A stretch of 64,000 nt of DNA from Dicaeum eximium (Eukaryota > Chordata > Aves > Passeriformes > Dicaeidae): the NCBI GenBank assembly GCA_013396995.1, contig VWZP01004509.1, positions 372,636-436,635 of the forward strand, written 5' to 3'. Position 1 is the stretch's first letter, and each line of letters opens with the position of its first letter. Shown in pieces: positions 50,575 to 62,012 of the stretch. The notes beneath the pieces are model-generated. The model ran no database searches. It saw nothing but the letters and a program-made list of their open reading frames with translations, and was not told where the DNA came from. The position numbers and the translations under genes were made by a program.

Positions 50575-53500
50575 AGCAGAGATTAGAAGAGAACAATAAG
50601 GTAAGAAAGTTTAAAAGGGGGTTTCACTGGCTCCCAGTTCATTATTTACTTGAAATTCCAGATTAAATAATTGTTAAAAGGGCTGGCAACCTCAAAAAAT
50701 AAGCTTTACCTTTCATACCGTTATCAATTAGAGCGAATTCAAATTAAGCACATTTTCTGTGTATGTTCTTTTTTTAAAAAGATAGTCAGGACTATTTGAT
50801 GTGTGAAAATACTTTGGGTTGTATTTTTCATCCCCAAAGAGAAAGGGAATAAAGATGTTTCCTTTAAAAATACAATGACTTTGAGAAAAATACTGAATTT
50901 TGTATCGCACCTAGTTTCTCAAGACATTGAGGCATTAAGCCTTTCTGTTAAAAGAGGACAAAGTTATTAGGATCAAAACATTTTCTAATAACATTCCTTT
51001 TGCTTGCTTCTGCCTTCAAAACATCTTACAGTTTTAATAAAGCAAACTTTTATTTGAAAATAGTGTCTTCACTTTATTTCTCTTTATTATTTCTCTAATT
51101 CTGCATGTTCAACATAAAATGTTATTTCAATGAGCAGATATGTTATTGGGGCCTCTTAAAAAAATTTCAAAAGACCTATTTGTCCTGAGAAAATATTAAC
51201 CTATCTCTTAAGATAGTTGGTTATTTTTCATTATGAGTAAAATTATCAGTGACAGGCGTTTTCAGGTTTTACTTTTATTTTTAAATTGTGATATTATTTA
51301 GAAACAGTTCTGCTACAGAGAGCTGCTTTGCAATGTGAAAGTCCTCGTGGAGAGAAAGAAGTTGGACTTTTAAAATATTAATGTCACTATTAATATTTAT
51401 TTGTACATGCTTCAGAAAACAAATTTGAACAACATCACCTTCATTATTATGGCACTCCACTGAGGAAAGTTATACAGGAAAAGGCACCCAACTGGAGGGT
51501 CTGCATAGTGCCTCAGAGTTATTAGTAAAATTCTGAGCTTTTGAGCAAAGGCACGCTAAAATTCTATATTTATTGTGTATTTAATCTTCATATTTGTTTA
51601 CAGAAAGTAGAACTAATAAGCAAAAAACAGTGTTGCTATGAAAATCACACAGACATTTGCTTTCCTCAATTAATATAAACATTTTCATTGTACATATGTG
51701 CACGACAATTAGAACTGTTCTTTGTTCACCCTGTTTAGTAGGCTTCAGATTATTAACATTATCCTTGAAAGAGCATGATCCAATTACAAAATTGCACGAA
51801 CAATTTGTCAGTAAATATTGCTTAAATAATACTAACATAAAATATGTCTTCCCACTTTATTTAAGTGGGAAGGACGAAAAAGAAGTAACACTTGAAAACC
51901 AGCTAGGTTTAGCCTTAACACTGTGACTGAATAAGAAATGCTTGATGCCTGCCCTGTCTGACTTCACTATTCTTCCTAGGACATATATTAGGCCAAAGAT
52001 TATTTTATCAAAATAAAATGGGGTTTTTGGCAAACGTTCACTCTATTTTAATCTCACAGAACAGAGAAATCAAACTTTATGTTTGAGTAAATAAAAAGTG
52101 ATTAATCAGCAACAAGACGAGTGCAGAGCATATTCTGGTGTACTCAGCAAAAGGAAGCAATATCTGCTTCCACTACTCCATGAGTTGGTCTGGTGAGATC
52201 AGCACAACTGAATCTGAGTTCTGCTTCTGTATTTTGCTGCATAATTTCTGCAAGATAAAACCCTATTTTCTTCTTCTTGCTATATTTTATACTGTGAGTA
52301 TATTAAAAAATATTCTACCACATTAATAGTTTTAAAAAAGAACATTACTTGTTCTTTTTTTTTAATGTAACATTTTTAATCAAACATGGTTTTGCCATGA
52401 TTTTATCCTACTAAGAAATATTTACTGATGTCTGGTTTACATCATAAACTAAAAATACCTAATATTTCTATTATCTAAAGATAATATATCTTTAGCACAA
52501 ATACTACTCCTAAAAGACCACATCTCATGTTTGAAAATATGAGAAACCATTAATAACAATAATAGTGTATTTATACAGTAAAGAAAGACACTCACTAGCT
52601 CTATAATTTTTTAATAAGAAAAAATAAAGAAAAATAGTCACAAACAAATCATGCCTGGAGATAAAGAGTTAAAAAATGCATGCTAAAAATCTAATCAAAA
52701 CCTGCAACTCCTTTTTAGGGATTTTTTTTCAATTTTTTATCTTTTTAATTTTTTTTTAAGATGCTGAGAGAAACATGTCCCAGAATGGGGGCCTTTGGTT
52801 CAAATGAATTCCTTCACACATGAAGAAGATATGCCAAACTGTCTTAATAGGTTTTGATACCTACTGAACCCAGCAAGCTCCCTATTAAATTGAAAGATTT
52901 TCAAACACTCCTGTAAAGTGGAGATGTACTTCAATGCTCTCAACAGTAAGAGAATACTTCCTTTTTTTGTCTTCATCTTTCTGCAGAAATTACACACTTT
53001 CTGTAGAAAAGACAACTTTGTTTTAATCATGGAAGATGTTTTTTAGGTAGTTATTATCTGACCTTCTTGTCACACAGGAAATGAAGCAACATTGCTCTTT
53101 CCCTCTGCAGAGAAAATTGGTAATCATTATAAAGTCATTTCCAGGTATGCTAGTATTAAGTTTGTCAAATGCCCTAACATTCTAAATTTGGTATAGAAAT
53201 AAATAAACCCCAGAACTTTGCTTTGCTTACTGTATTTGTGTCAATGTAGAGCTATGGCACTGATGTATATAACAGCACCAATTTAGAGAAATATTTCTCA
53301 ATAAAAATCTTACAAGTAGGTGAGTCAGTAACATACTACAGAGTTCACTAACTCACTTTCATTTACTTTAATTAAAAGATATTTACTTGCAAGCATAAAC
53401 GAGGTATTAGCAGACTAATATTTCCAGTCACAGCTCCAGAAGAAAATTATCTTTAATTATTTATTTTTACTTATATGTGAGAGCACACAGATCATTAAAG

Positions 53501-55108
53501 TAGAAAGAAAAATAGTTGATCTTACTGATGGAACACAGGAGGTATACATTGAAAGAAGAAGGTATAAGGCACAAATACAGATTTTGAGTAGAAGCCTGCA
53601 AAACAAGACCTGTTCTGGTTTTTGGGGTTTAGACTGAGAGACAAGTACATGTGTCTATTCTACTATTCATTACAGATATTCAGCCAATACATTTACAGAC
53701 ATTTTCTAAGCTTACCATTCACTATCTATCATCATCATAAATTCAGAGACCTACAAATAAAAATGTTGTCTTTTAAGGCTCTGCCCATTAATACAATTAA
53801 TTGTTGTCTGAAAGGTCTTTAATTGCTCCACTGCTGCCAATGGTTACAAGACAGTGCTTGGCTGGTCTTTGCTCTTTCACAAGTGATGTCATCCTGCATT
53901 TCAGAATCCTTACATATATCTCATGTCTAATGAACTCACTAATATTTCCAAACACTGTCTTTTTACAGGGATTTCAAGGCAAGCTTTTTTGGTATTTCCC
54001 AGTTTACATGATCTAGCTTCCTCCTATAAATATATAAGCAAGGTTTGCCTTTCTCTTTCATTCCTTCATGAACTATTCAAAAGTAAATACAAAATCCTTT
54101 CAGTGAGCGAACAAGAAATTCATTAGGCAACATTCTCTTGCTCCAAATTTCCAAATGGTTTTCACGTAGACAGTTTACAACTTGTTTCCTGAAAATATAC
54201 TGAACATTTAGAACAGAACCTCTGCTTTCCTCTCTACTTTTGAATTCACATACCTTTTTTTCATTTTCTTTTTCTTTGGTAAAGCCTGGAGTTCTCAGCA
54301 CATCTAAAACTCTTTAGTGTTGTGGCCAACTCTCCTACAGACATACTTCAGATTATGAATTATCTCTACTCTATAATCATGCAAAACCATCAATTGCTAG
54401 GTGTAACAAACATACTTACTTTGGTCAAAAATAATTAATAATTCCAAATTTTGTGGTGATTCCCCCAGCCAATGTCTTATAGGTCCTTTCATTCTAATAG
54501 GCATCTGGATATTTCTAGGGATGTCTGTATGTAAGATTAAATAATGTCCATGGTCAGTCACCACGTTCAGATCAACCAAAATGTGAAATCCTGGTGTTGA
54601 TTTGGGGCATGTCTGAAAGGGAACAAAACCCTACAACACCTTCCTGCCTTCACAACTTTAATAGCTCTAAACCACCACAGAGGTGGTTATACAGAACAGC
54701 AGACAAAATATCTTAGACAGCCTTTGGTTGTATATTGGAAATTAAACTTCCAATATTCCCCCAGTAATCACAAGGGTTACAATGGTTGTGGTGGCCATGA
54801 GTGCAGTCTTTTAGTGAACTATGCCCAACTCACAGCAGAGATTTGGATTTTGCCTTTACCCCAAGCAAATATCCTGACCACTGAACTTTTAGAAACGGGA
54901 ATGAAAAAGATCATCGCTGTCTTCTCCAAACTGTTCTTTGAAAGGACATTAGGAGCATTCAAACCTTCTAGAGAACTAGGTCTGAAAAAGTACAGTACTA
55001 AACATTTCCAAGATGAGAAAAAAGGTCCTCCTCTTTCCCTTTGGTTTAAATTTAAACTTAAATTTAAAGATGGGTTTTTAACACCTGATTTGCCAGTCAT
55101 TTGTTGTT
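50575..55108. other. AT-rich noncoding interval
   Basis: About 4.5 kb with no gene, RNA or repeat recognised. The frame of 128 codons at 54724-55110 abuts the LTR but reads into no retroviral domain, so it is not an internal part of the element. A 14-base palindrome (GTTTAAATTTAAAC) lies at 55044-55057. Confidence 0.6.
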
Positions 55109-55114
55109 AGTATA
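55109..55114. repeat. 5' target-site duplication of the solo LTR
   Basis: AGTATA lies immediately before the LTR's TG. It matches AGTACA at 55598-55603 except for one T/C difference. Confidence 0.8.
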
Positions 55115-55377
55115 TGTGGCATCCCATGGGGATCTTGAGCTGGCTCGCCCCTGGGATGTCAATCCCTGAGTCCCCACCCTTGTTACCTGGGAGATGGCCT
55201 GTCTATCATCTTGCACACTCCCATTTCTCCTCCCCCATTCTGGACTGTTCTGTTATCCTCGGTTGTTCATTGGTTAATGATCATGTCAGTTTTGTTCTCC
55301 CTAACCCTCATTTGTTACCCTATCCTGGACCCTCCTTTCTCCACCCTGATGCTCTCCTGTTATTGGCTATCCGTCCC

Positions 55378-55384
55378 TTTAAAA
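55378..55384 (+). promoter_or_regulatory. TATA-like box of the LTR promoter
   Basis: TTTAAAA sits about 20 bases downstream of an inverted CCAAT box and 51 bases upstream of the polyadenylation signal. This spacing fits a retroviral U3 promoter with initiation near 55405-55412. Activity is not known. Confidence 0.55.
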
Positions 55385-55434
55385 GCCCTGTTCACCCCGG
55401 ACTCGGGGGCTCGTCTGTCACTGACCCTTCACGG

Positions 55435-55440
55435 AATAAA
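55435..55440 (+). terminator. Polyadenylation signal in the LTR R region
   Basis: A canonical AATAAA followed 30 to 50 bases downstream by T- and GT-rich sequence (CTCTGTTTCTCGTGGCGT). It could end transcripts of host or viral origin in the plus direction. Confidence 0.65.
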
Positions 55441-55597
55441 ACCTGTTGGGAAGCATACAGCGATCCTCTCTGTTTCTCGTGGCGTACGCAGCACTCCAGC
55501 AAAGCGTCGGGTTAGGGAGCAGCGGCTCCTCCTGCCCTCCTTGCGGTGACGATCGTGGGGAAGGCGGTGGCCGGTACACTGACCCCGGACCGCCGCA

Positions 55598-55603
55598 AGT
55601 ACA
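55598..55603. repeat. 3' target-site duplication of the solo LTR
   Basis: AGTACA directly after the LTR's terminal CA, the partner of AGTATA at the other end. Confidence 0.8.
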
Positions 55604-58342
55604 GGCTGATTTCAGTGGAATTTCCACACAGCAGGCAAAACCAAGCCTTCCTATTCCATCTCACTGCTCTTAGAGAATTCAGTCTGAACTGAGGAAACAA
55701 CAGAGCAGTGTGGCAAAGGGGCAGGACACAGCAGAGAAGCATGCAAAATGAAAAACATAGAAAACATCTCATGTTTCAATATCCACACATTTTAATCCCC
55801 AGACGCAAAGGAAGAAATAAAATCATAACAGAGATGAAAAAAAGAAAAAATACATAAAGATTATTAAAACATCTCAAATAAACAGGACAGTAGAAAGTTA
55901 AATTGAGGTACGGTGAGGAAAATGGAACATTGCTGGCAGAAGTTTGTATGGTTTATACAATGCCAAGCAAGGTTACTATGTTCTTAAAATCAGGCTTTAT
56001 CTTTCTCATGCCATGAATCTTCTTCTGAGGTAAATTGGTATGTTAGAAGACCACTTATTATCTATCATAACCTTGCTTTTACCTCAATACAGATCAGAAA
56101 GCAGATGTAGAAAAGTCAGCTTAGACTTTATCCATAAAACAGGAGCCAGAAACTTAAGTCTTTGTTTTCATTTGAAACTTATCTAGATATAATTCTATTG
56201 TTTTCTGAGGAATATTAAATTCTGTCTCCATTAAATATTATGTAATTAAACTCTTCAGTCCTCCAACTGCAAGTTAACTAAGGATAGAATAGATCATGCA
56301 TTTTGTGCATTTCAGAAATAACTAAAAGAGGCACCAAATATCAAAATAAGGCATCAAAATAAGACTGCAGTTTCTGGGGGGAAAATGAACTGAAGAAAGC
56401 AAGTTTACTTCTTAATATAGACAAATACGAATTTTGGGGTTTTACTCTTTAGCAATAGGCACTACAAAACACTATACTGTATACAGATGTATACAGTCTC
56501 CAATAAATAAGGCAGAACATCAGACCCTAAATTGACATACTTCATTGGTAGTAAAGGTGATAGTAAACTGTTTTATCACTGAGAGCAGCCTGTACTACAT
56601 ACAGCTGTGGCATGCTGTCATGCACTTATGCTTTTTCATATTCAGACACTATATATCTGTCCTTTGAAGCAGACTATCCAATTCATCATCCAGCTTCTCA
56701 TTCACAGTTCTAAAGATACCTCAGGCAAAGGGTGTTCTCTCAGTTGATCTATTTGTTCTTGCAGCACCAGTACATTTTCTATTCATAATACATTTCTTAG
56801 GGCCAAGAGAATAATATAAATAATAATAATAAAAAAATATTGTACAACATTCTCCAGAATCCTCATAAACTTATCCAGCTGCATCACAAACAGTTTTCAC
56901 ATGCCTTAAAGTCTACATTTATCAAAATCTTAATACAACTGTATATCTTTAACTGACTTACTTTGAAAAAGTAAGAAGAATGTTTCCTCTAACAGTACTA
57001 AGCAACATCCACAGAGCAGCTACAGAGCTCAATTGTTCTGGGCAGACATGGTTTCACTAATATTTTGAGCATGTTCACAATCTTTCTTTAATTTCCAGAT
57101 TTAATAGCAATTAAAATGTCTAGAATTTGCTTCAGAAAGTATAAAAATTCTAAATTTCTTTGTGAAGTGAACAGAAAACCCTACATGAAAATATATAATA
57201 TGATAAAATTAAAATCCATTACAATACTTGCTTTTTTGATATTTTTTCATATAAAATACTTAGATATCTTTTGTAATAGCAGATTTTATACCCTTTAAAA
57301 TTAATGGTACATTTTTGTCTTCTCAAAATAATTTCTTTAATGGGTTTTCAATTATACTACACTCATATGGGAAGGCTTGAGAATGCCCTGTCCTTTCCTG
57401 AGCCTGTGGATGAGCACAGCTCTAATTCCTTCCCTGTATGGGCAACCTTAGTAGCAGCTCTCCCACAACAGGGAACTAGAGGATCCCCAGGTCACAAGAG
57501 AGACACTTTGTGCTTCCCATCCTGACCTTTTACCTTCATATTCACTAATTATGCAAAGCAGGAAAAAGAAGAAAATAAAAATGCTTTCTGATGCCAAAAA
57601 AACACAGAGTAATAGAGCTTTATAGCAGACAAAGTAAGCTGTTGTATCCACTTGCTTACAAGTCTGTGATAAACCCACAGTAATTGCTGCATCCATTTTT
57701 ATTGGTGTATCCAGCAGCACCTCCTTCTGTATCAAACCAAGTCATCATCTACCAAGGGGAGTAAATGGACTGCTCCTCTACAACAAGAACTTTCCCTGTA
57801 AAAAAGAATTAATATTTCTATTACCTGCTATTGGACTGATGTCAATTGGCATGGAATTGTATAGTGAGAATAGGCTTGAATTAAAATATGCAGGAGGAAA
57901 GTAAAACATAATCTACTACAAGCATACAGCTACTTCAGGGGAAAAAAAATTTTAAAACAAACAAAAAACCCCAAACAAAAAAAGCCCCAACAAACACCTC
58001 ATCATCCAAATTTTTACAAACATTTTATTAAAGACAGTTTCTTTAATCTTATTCCTGTTCAGACTGTGAATATAAGATAGAGCCAGTCATTTTCAGGGTT
58101 CATCTATATGGATGAGCTTTTGCTCAGTTTTTCATACTAATTTTTCTTTATCTTTCTGATCAGTATTTTGTTGAGACAAGAGAACACATACAGGGACATC
58201 AGAGAATGGATACAGCAAGGAGTAATAGAGAAGAGAGGAGCTGAAGCAGAGGTTCCAAACATGATCTAATGGACAGCCTTGGAAATCTCATAAATCACAG
58301 AGATTACTAGATCACAGGTGACAGAAACTAATTATTAACATA
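55604..58342. other. AT-rich noncoding interval
   Basis: No gene recognised. An A-rich low-complexity tract (57947-57990, AAACAAACAAAAAACCCC type) is present. The block at about 57376-57530 is a little GC-richer and unassigned. Confidence 0.6.
57947..57990. repeat. A-rich low-complexity tract
   Basis: A/C-rich sequence of the AAACAAAAAACCCC kind, similar in style to those at 10909 and 44098. Confidence 0.7.
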
Positions 58343-58440
58343 GTTTTATAGATTGGAAACAAACACAAAGACACACCAAAATTTTTCACCAGAGTTAACA
58401 GGACCTCAGATTCCCAGTGTCTGCCCCAGCGGCTCTACAT
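58343..58440 (+). mobile_element. Ancient MIR-like SINE remnant
   Basis: TTTTATAGATTGGAAACAAA, CACAAAGACACACC, then GGACCTCAGATTCCCAGTGT and GGCTCTACAT. These follow the MIR order TTTTACAGATGAGGAAACTG, GGCACAGAGAGG, then the CTGACTCCCAGTGCTCTACC-type end. The central AAGGTCACACAG block is eroded. It is an old copy in the same orientation as the one at 49.6 kb. Confidence 0.55.
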
Positions 58441-59580
58441 AAAATAAAATATTTTTAAAAATGCCTTTTTTTCTTCTGTATAAAGAAATCTCATTTTAGG
58501 ATTCACTGATTTTTAAAACGTTTACAGTACCATACAGCTCAGAGATGGTTATGTTCTGTGAAGAAAACATTTTAATAAACCATTATACTTTGCCAGAGGA
58601 AGTATAGAGCTCTCTCCTCAATTACAAATGATGACAATTTTAAGTAATGTAAATCACGCTTATTCTTCATTAATGAGACAATGCTGAGATCTTTTCTAGA
58701 AAACAAAAGAATATGTCTCAAATATATTTGTCCCAATATTGAGCATCTAATCTCTATGTAAGATAACTTGTCCCAGGTTTTCTTTTAATAGAAACATGAC
58801 ATCAGATAATTATTAAATCTTCCAGGCAATAATTCATTTTCTTCCTTTGAGGCTTAAAATTTTTAAACACAAACCAAGTTAATTATTATAGGCACCAAAA
58901 AAGTCTATTTTTTTTTAAGAACTCTGCATCTTCCTTATAGTTTTCCATTGCACCAGCCTGATAATTTGTCAGCAGTAATTGTAATGGCAAGGATTCACCT
59001 ACAGAACAATATGAGAACTATTTTCAAAACAAATCCTGAAATATACCCTTTAAATAGCTTAGAAAAATGAGAAAAAATTTAAACTGCATTGATAATGTAA
59101 AATTTCATAGCTTGATGCAAAATGTGACATCACAGTTACTTTCTAGTACATCAAAGGCATATTGATTAGAGTATTAACTGTGTGTGTAAGTCACAGCTTC
59201 CAACACAAGTATGTACTCAGAAACTCCAAGTTGGTAGCAGCTGAGATATCTTGCAGTCAAGGAAATGGAATATGCAGCCTCCTCCTGTGTTGATGACAAA
59301 TGAAAATAACATCAAAAATATTCTCCCTTTCTACTATTTAGATCACTACAGGGAAGGGGATGAAAGAAAAAATCAGCAGAAGAGAACAGTGACTGCAGAC
59401 ACATTGATACTGAGCTATCCCAAACAGTTAGTTTGAAGCTAGCTTGGTCTTCCTTGCTACATTAAAATGAGAAAGGTAGTCTCACAGGGTAATAAGAATG
59501 CAGAGAAATGTGATTTTTATGGGAGAACTGCAGAGGAGTAAAGATAGTTACATGCTTAGATTTATCACAGAGAATTGTGA
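58441..59580. other. AT-rich noncoding interval
   Basis: Nothing recognisable. Confidence 0.6.
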
Positions 59581-59830
59581 GGACATCTGTCCTCCCTTCC
59601 CTTCCCTGTGGCAAGTCTCACCAATGCCTTCCTGCTGCCTGACTCCTGCAAAGCCAGGGAGGTGCCTCACACACATCCAGCAGCAGAAACCTGCTGCCCT
59701 TCCAGCCGTGCCTCCACTGGAGAGCCAGCACTGCCACATGCTGCCTGTGTGAGCATCTCCCAGCGGTCAGAGAGGATGCTCCTCTCCACCATGGTTGCCA
59801 AGCTGCCTCTTTCCCAGTGACAGAATCTTT
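59581..59830. other. Unassigned GC-rich block
   Basis: About 250 bases that are clearly GC-richer than the surroundings, open in several frames on both strands (plus 84 and 70 codons, minus 81 and 63 codons). That so many frames are open at once argues that composition rather than coding is responsible. No domain is recognised. It is followed by an 18-base T run (59877-59894), which on the minus strand would be an A run lying 5' of the block and so does not support a minus-strand retrocopy. Confidence 0.35.
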
Positions 59831-59876
59831 CCTTCAAGAAACATGTGCTACTTCTTGCTGCAAGTTTCCCTAAGCC

Positions 59877-59894
59877 TTTTTTTTTTTTTTTTAC
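59877..59894. repeat. Poly-T run (18 bases)
   Basis: An uninterrupted T18 mononucleotide run. Confidence 0.95.
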
Positions 59895-61738
59895 CCTTTC
59901 AGTTAGCAGCAATTTATCACTGTAGGTTTCATATCTTCACAGACACACAGAACAAACTGAAGGTCTGAGCTGAGTAGTTTGTGGTAAAATAAAGACTATC
60001 CCAATGAACAACAATTTTCTGTGCTAGAGTAAGCTTCGTGACAAAAAAAATCAGCTGGAATTCAGAATGCTCTGCATGAGGTGAGTGGAGAGATTACACC
60101 CAAAACAATACATTTTGAAAACTGCAATATTTTTACAATAATTCTGGTAAGAAGTATTTTTTTGTTTTTTTCTCATTTCACAAAATGTGAGCATAAATTG
60201 TCATCTCATTAGGAAAATGTCTTGTATAGCATCACATTCCCTCAAAGTTAATTGTCAGTCTGTATCTCCCACTACAAGTGCTGTATGATGCATGAAGACA
60301 ACATTGAGTTTTCAAATTAGATTTTCAACAGCTAAGGATCAGTATGAAAATTAGAAATTCTATTTTCCTAACCAATTCACATTCTCTTGCCAGGAGTTCA
60401 CAAGCCAACCAATATCCTAAATTGGATTTTGTTTAAATGGATGTATAAAATTAGATTTTAGGAGTATAAAAAAAGACAAACCTTAATCAGTTTAAGCTGG
60501 ACCATTTTCTTCAGAGGAGCATAAAGCTGGAACATTATTTCCTTAAAGAGGAAACATTAGATGTGTTGTATTGTATTGTGCTATCACTTAAAGTATAAAC
60601 TATTTAACCATTACTACATTTTAAGCTCACAGTACTACAAACTAAACAATATTTCAAGATTTATAACAGACAAACATATAATCCACAGTATTTTTCCTGT
60701 GATACAAATCAAAAAGATTAAAATAGCCTAATATCAACTGTAATTCATGAATATACACATGCTTTTTGTAAAGTTAGTGGAAAAGTAAAGATACTGACAC
60801 AGAGTAGCATCTTAGAAAGATCCAAGGGATCCCTGAAGAAAGTGACAATAAGTGCCAGAGTAATGAATATCATAAAGTCAAATTATTAAAGGCAAGGTGA
60901 TAATCAGCAAACAGCAGAAAATAAAAACCTAAATAATACACTTGTGCCTAGGTATTTCTTTGTGATTTAGTGACTTGATCTAGGACTGTAGGACTCACAG
61001 TTTGTTTATGGCATTCTCTTGTCATAAAAAGTGAAAGATAATGTTTTTGTCACTTGCTGGAAGAAATTGCTACCCGTAGGGCAAATTGGTTATAAAGTGA
61101 TCTCATATTAAAATATTGGTGTCTGCCTTGCCTTAGCTGAGTCACCTCAAATATGTCAGCTATCAGGTACATAAAAAAGAGTTTATTAGACTCATTTTTG
61201 TCCTTCACAGGCTTGCCATCAATATAAATCTGAAACTGAAATTGGTAATACTACACTTTTTACTTAATAAATATTCACTTTACAATGACCAGTAGTTTCC
61301 CTATTCTTACAAACACTCTACAAATAAAGACTCCTCTTTTTCCATACAAAATAAAGACTTTGTGTGACTATTTCCAACAATGCTCAATATATATAATCAA
61401 AATTAAATTTGACAGATTATTCAGAGTTTTTATTTTGTTGACAATAAAAAGAGCCTTCTGAAGACTGAAGACTTCTAATTTAAACTCTCAACTTTCAAAC
61501 TTAGCATCTGATAAGTATCTCATTCTCTTACTACTAAAATGAAATAAAAATGTAGTTTTTGTCACAGAATGTCACAATACTTCTTTTCAATACATTTCAG
61601 ACTCAAAGAATAATGAAGACCAGAGCAGAAATAACTGAGTAATGTATTGGGCTCACTTCACCTCAGAATAAAATAGCCACTCCAGAGGTTCAGATCTATA
61701 CATTGATATAATTTGGAGGAATGATACCATGTAGCTAA
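59895..61738. other. AT-rich noncoding interval
   Basis: No gene or repeat recognised. Confidence 0.6.
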
Positions 61739-62012
61739 ACCATAGAATCAAAAAACAATTTAAGTTGAACAGAACCTTTGGTCATCAGCTGATCATACTT
61801 CTACTCAGAGCAGGGTCAAGTTAAAACCAGGTTGTTCAGGACCATGTCAAATCAAGTTTTGACTATCAAGGTTGGATGGTCAAGCCCCTCTGGGCTACAT
61901 ATTTCAGTGTTTGATCATCCTTATGATAAAAAAAATAAATCCAGATATTTAATCAGAATTTGTTACCCAGAAGTGATTCAGACTTGCTATCCCCAGTACC
62001 TGTTTTCTAGTT
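61739..62012 (-). mobile_element. CR1 LINE 3' end (reverse orientation)
   Basis: The plus strand begins ATAGAATCAAAAAACAATTT (antisense of the CR1 terminus) and continues AGAGCAGGGTCAAGTTAAAA, CCAGGTTGTTCAGGACCATG, TCAAGTTTTGACTATCAAGG, CCTCTGGGCTACATATTTCA, GTGTTTGATCATCCTTATGA and TTAATCAGAATTTGTTACCC. Every block matches the antisense of the last 270 bases of CR1 in order. It is a 5'-truncated and inactive copy. The plus frame at 61832-62014 is antisense to it and not a gene. Confidence 0.9.

Larger units (their letters stand above)
55115..55597 (+). mobile_element. Solo LTR of an endogenous retrovirus (483 bp)
   Basis: The element starts TGTGGC and ends GCCGCA, a 6-base terminal inverted repeat with one mismatch, in the canonical TG...CA form. 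It is bordered by near-identical 6-bp direct repeats (55109-55114 and 55598-55603). Within it are reverse CCAAT boxes (ATTGG at about 55269 and 55359), a TATA-like TTTAAAA at 55378-55384 and a polyadenylation signal AATAAA at 55435-55440. This gives U3 from 55115 to about 55405, a short R to about 55460, and a CpG-rich U5. The flanks hold no retroviral gag, pol or env, so it is a solo LTR left by recombination between two LTRs. A 6-bp duplication suits alpharetrovirus or class II (ERVK-like) integrases. The 133- and 112-codon frames across it are not proteins of the virus. Confidence 0.88.

Noticed and set aside
54724..55110. 128-codon frame next to the LTR as a possible retroviral internal region
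   Set aside because: It ends exactly outside the target duplication and shows no retroviral motif, so the LTR is solo.
55401..55416. GGGGGCTCGTC resembling a tRNA-Pro primer-binding site
   Set aside because: It lies upstream of the LTR's poly-A signal and well inside the TG...CA boundaries, so it cannot be the primer-binding site. It is probably the start of the R region.
55114..55549. Plus-strand frames of 133 and 112 codons
   Set aside because: They lie inside the solo LTR. The first begins at the LTR edge, and neither resembles a retroviral or cellular protein.
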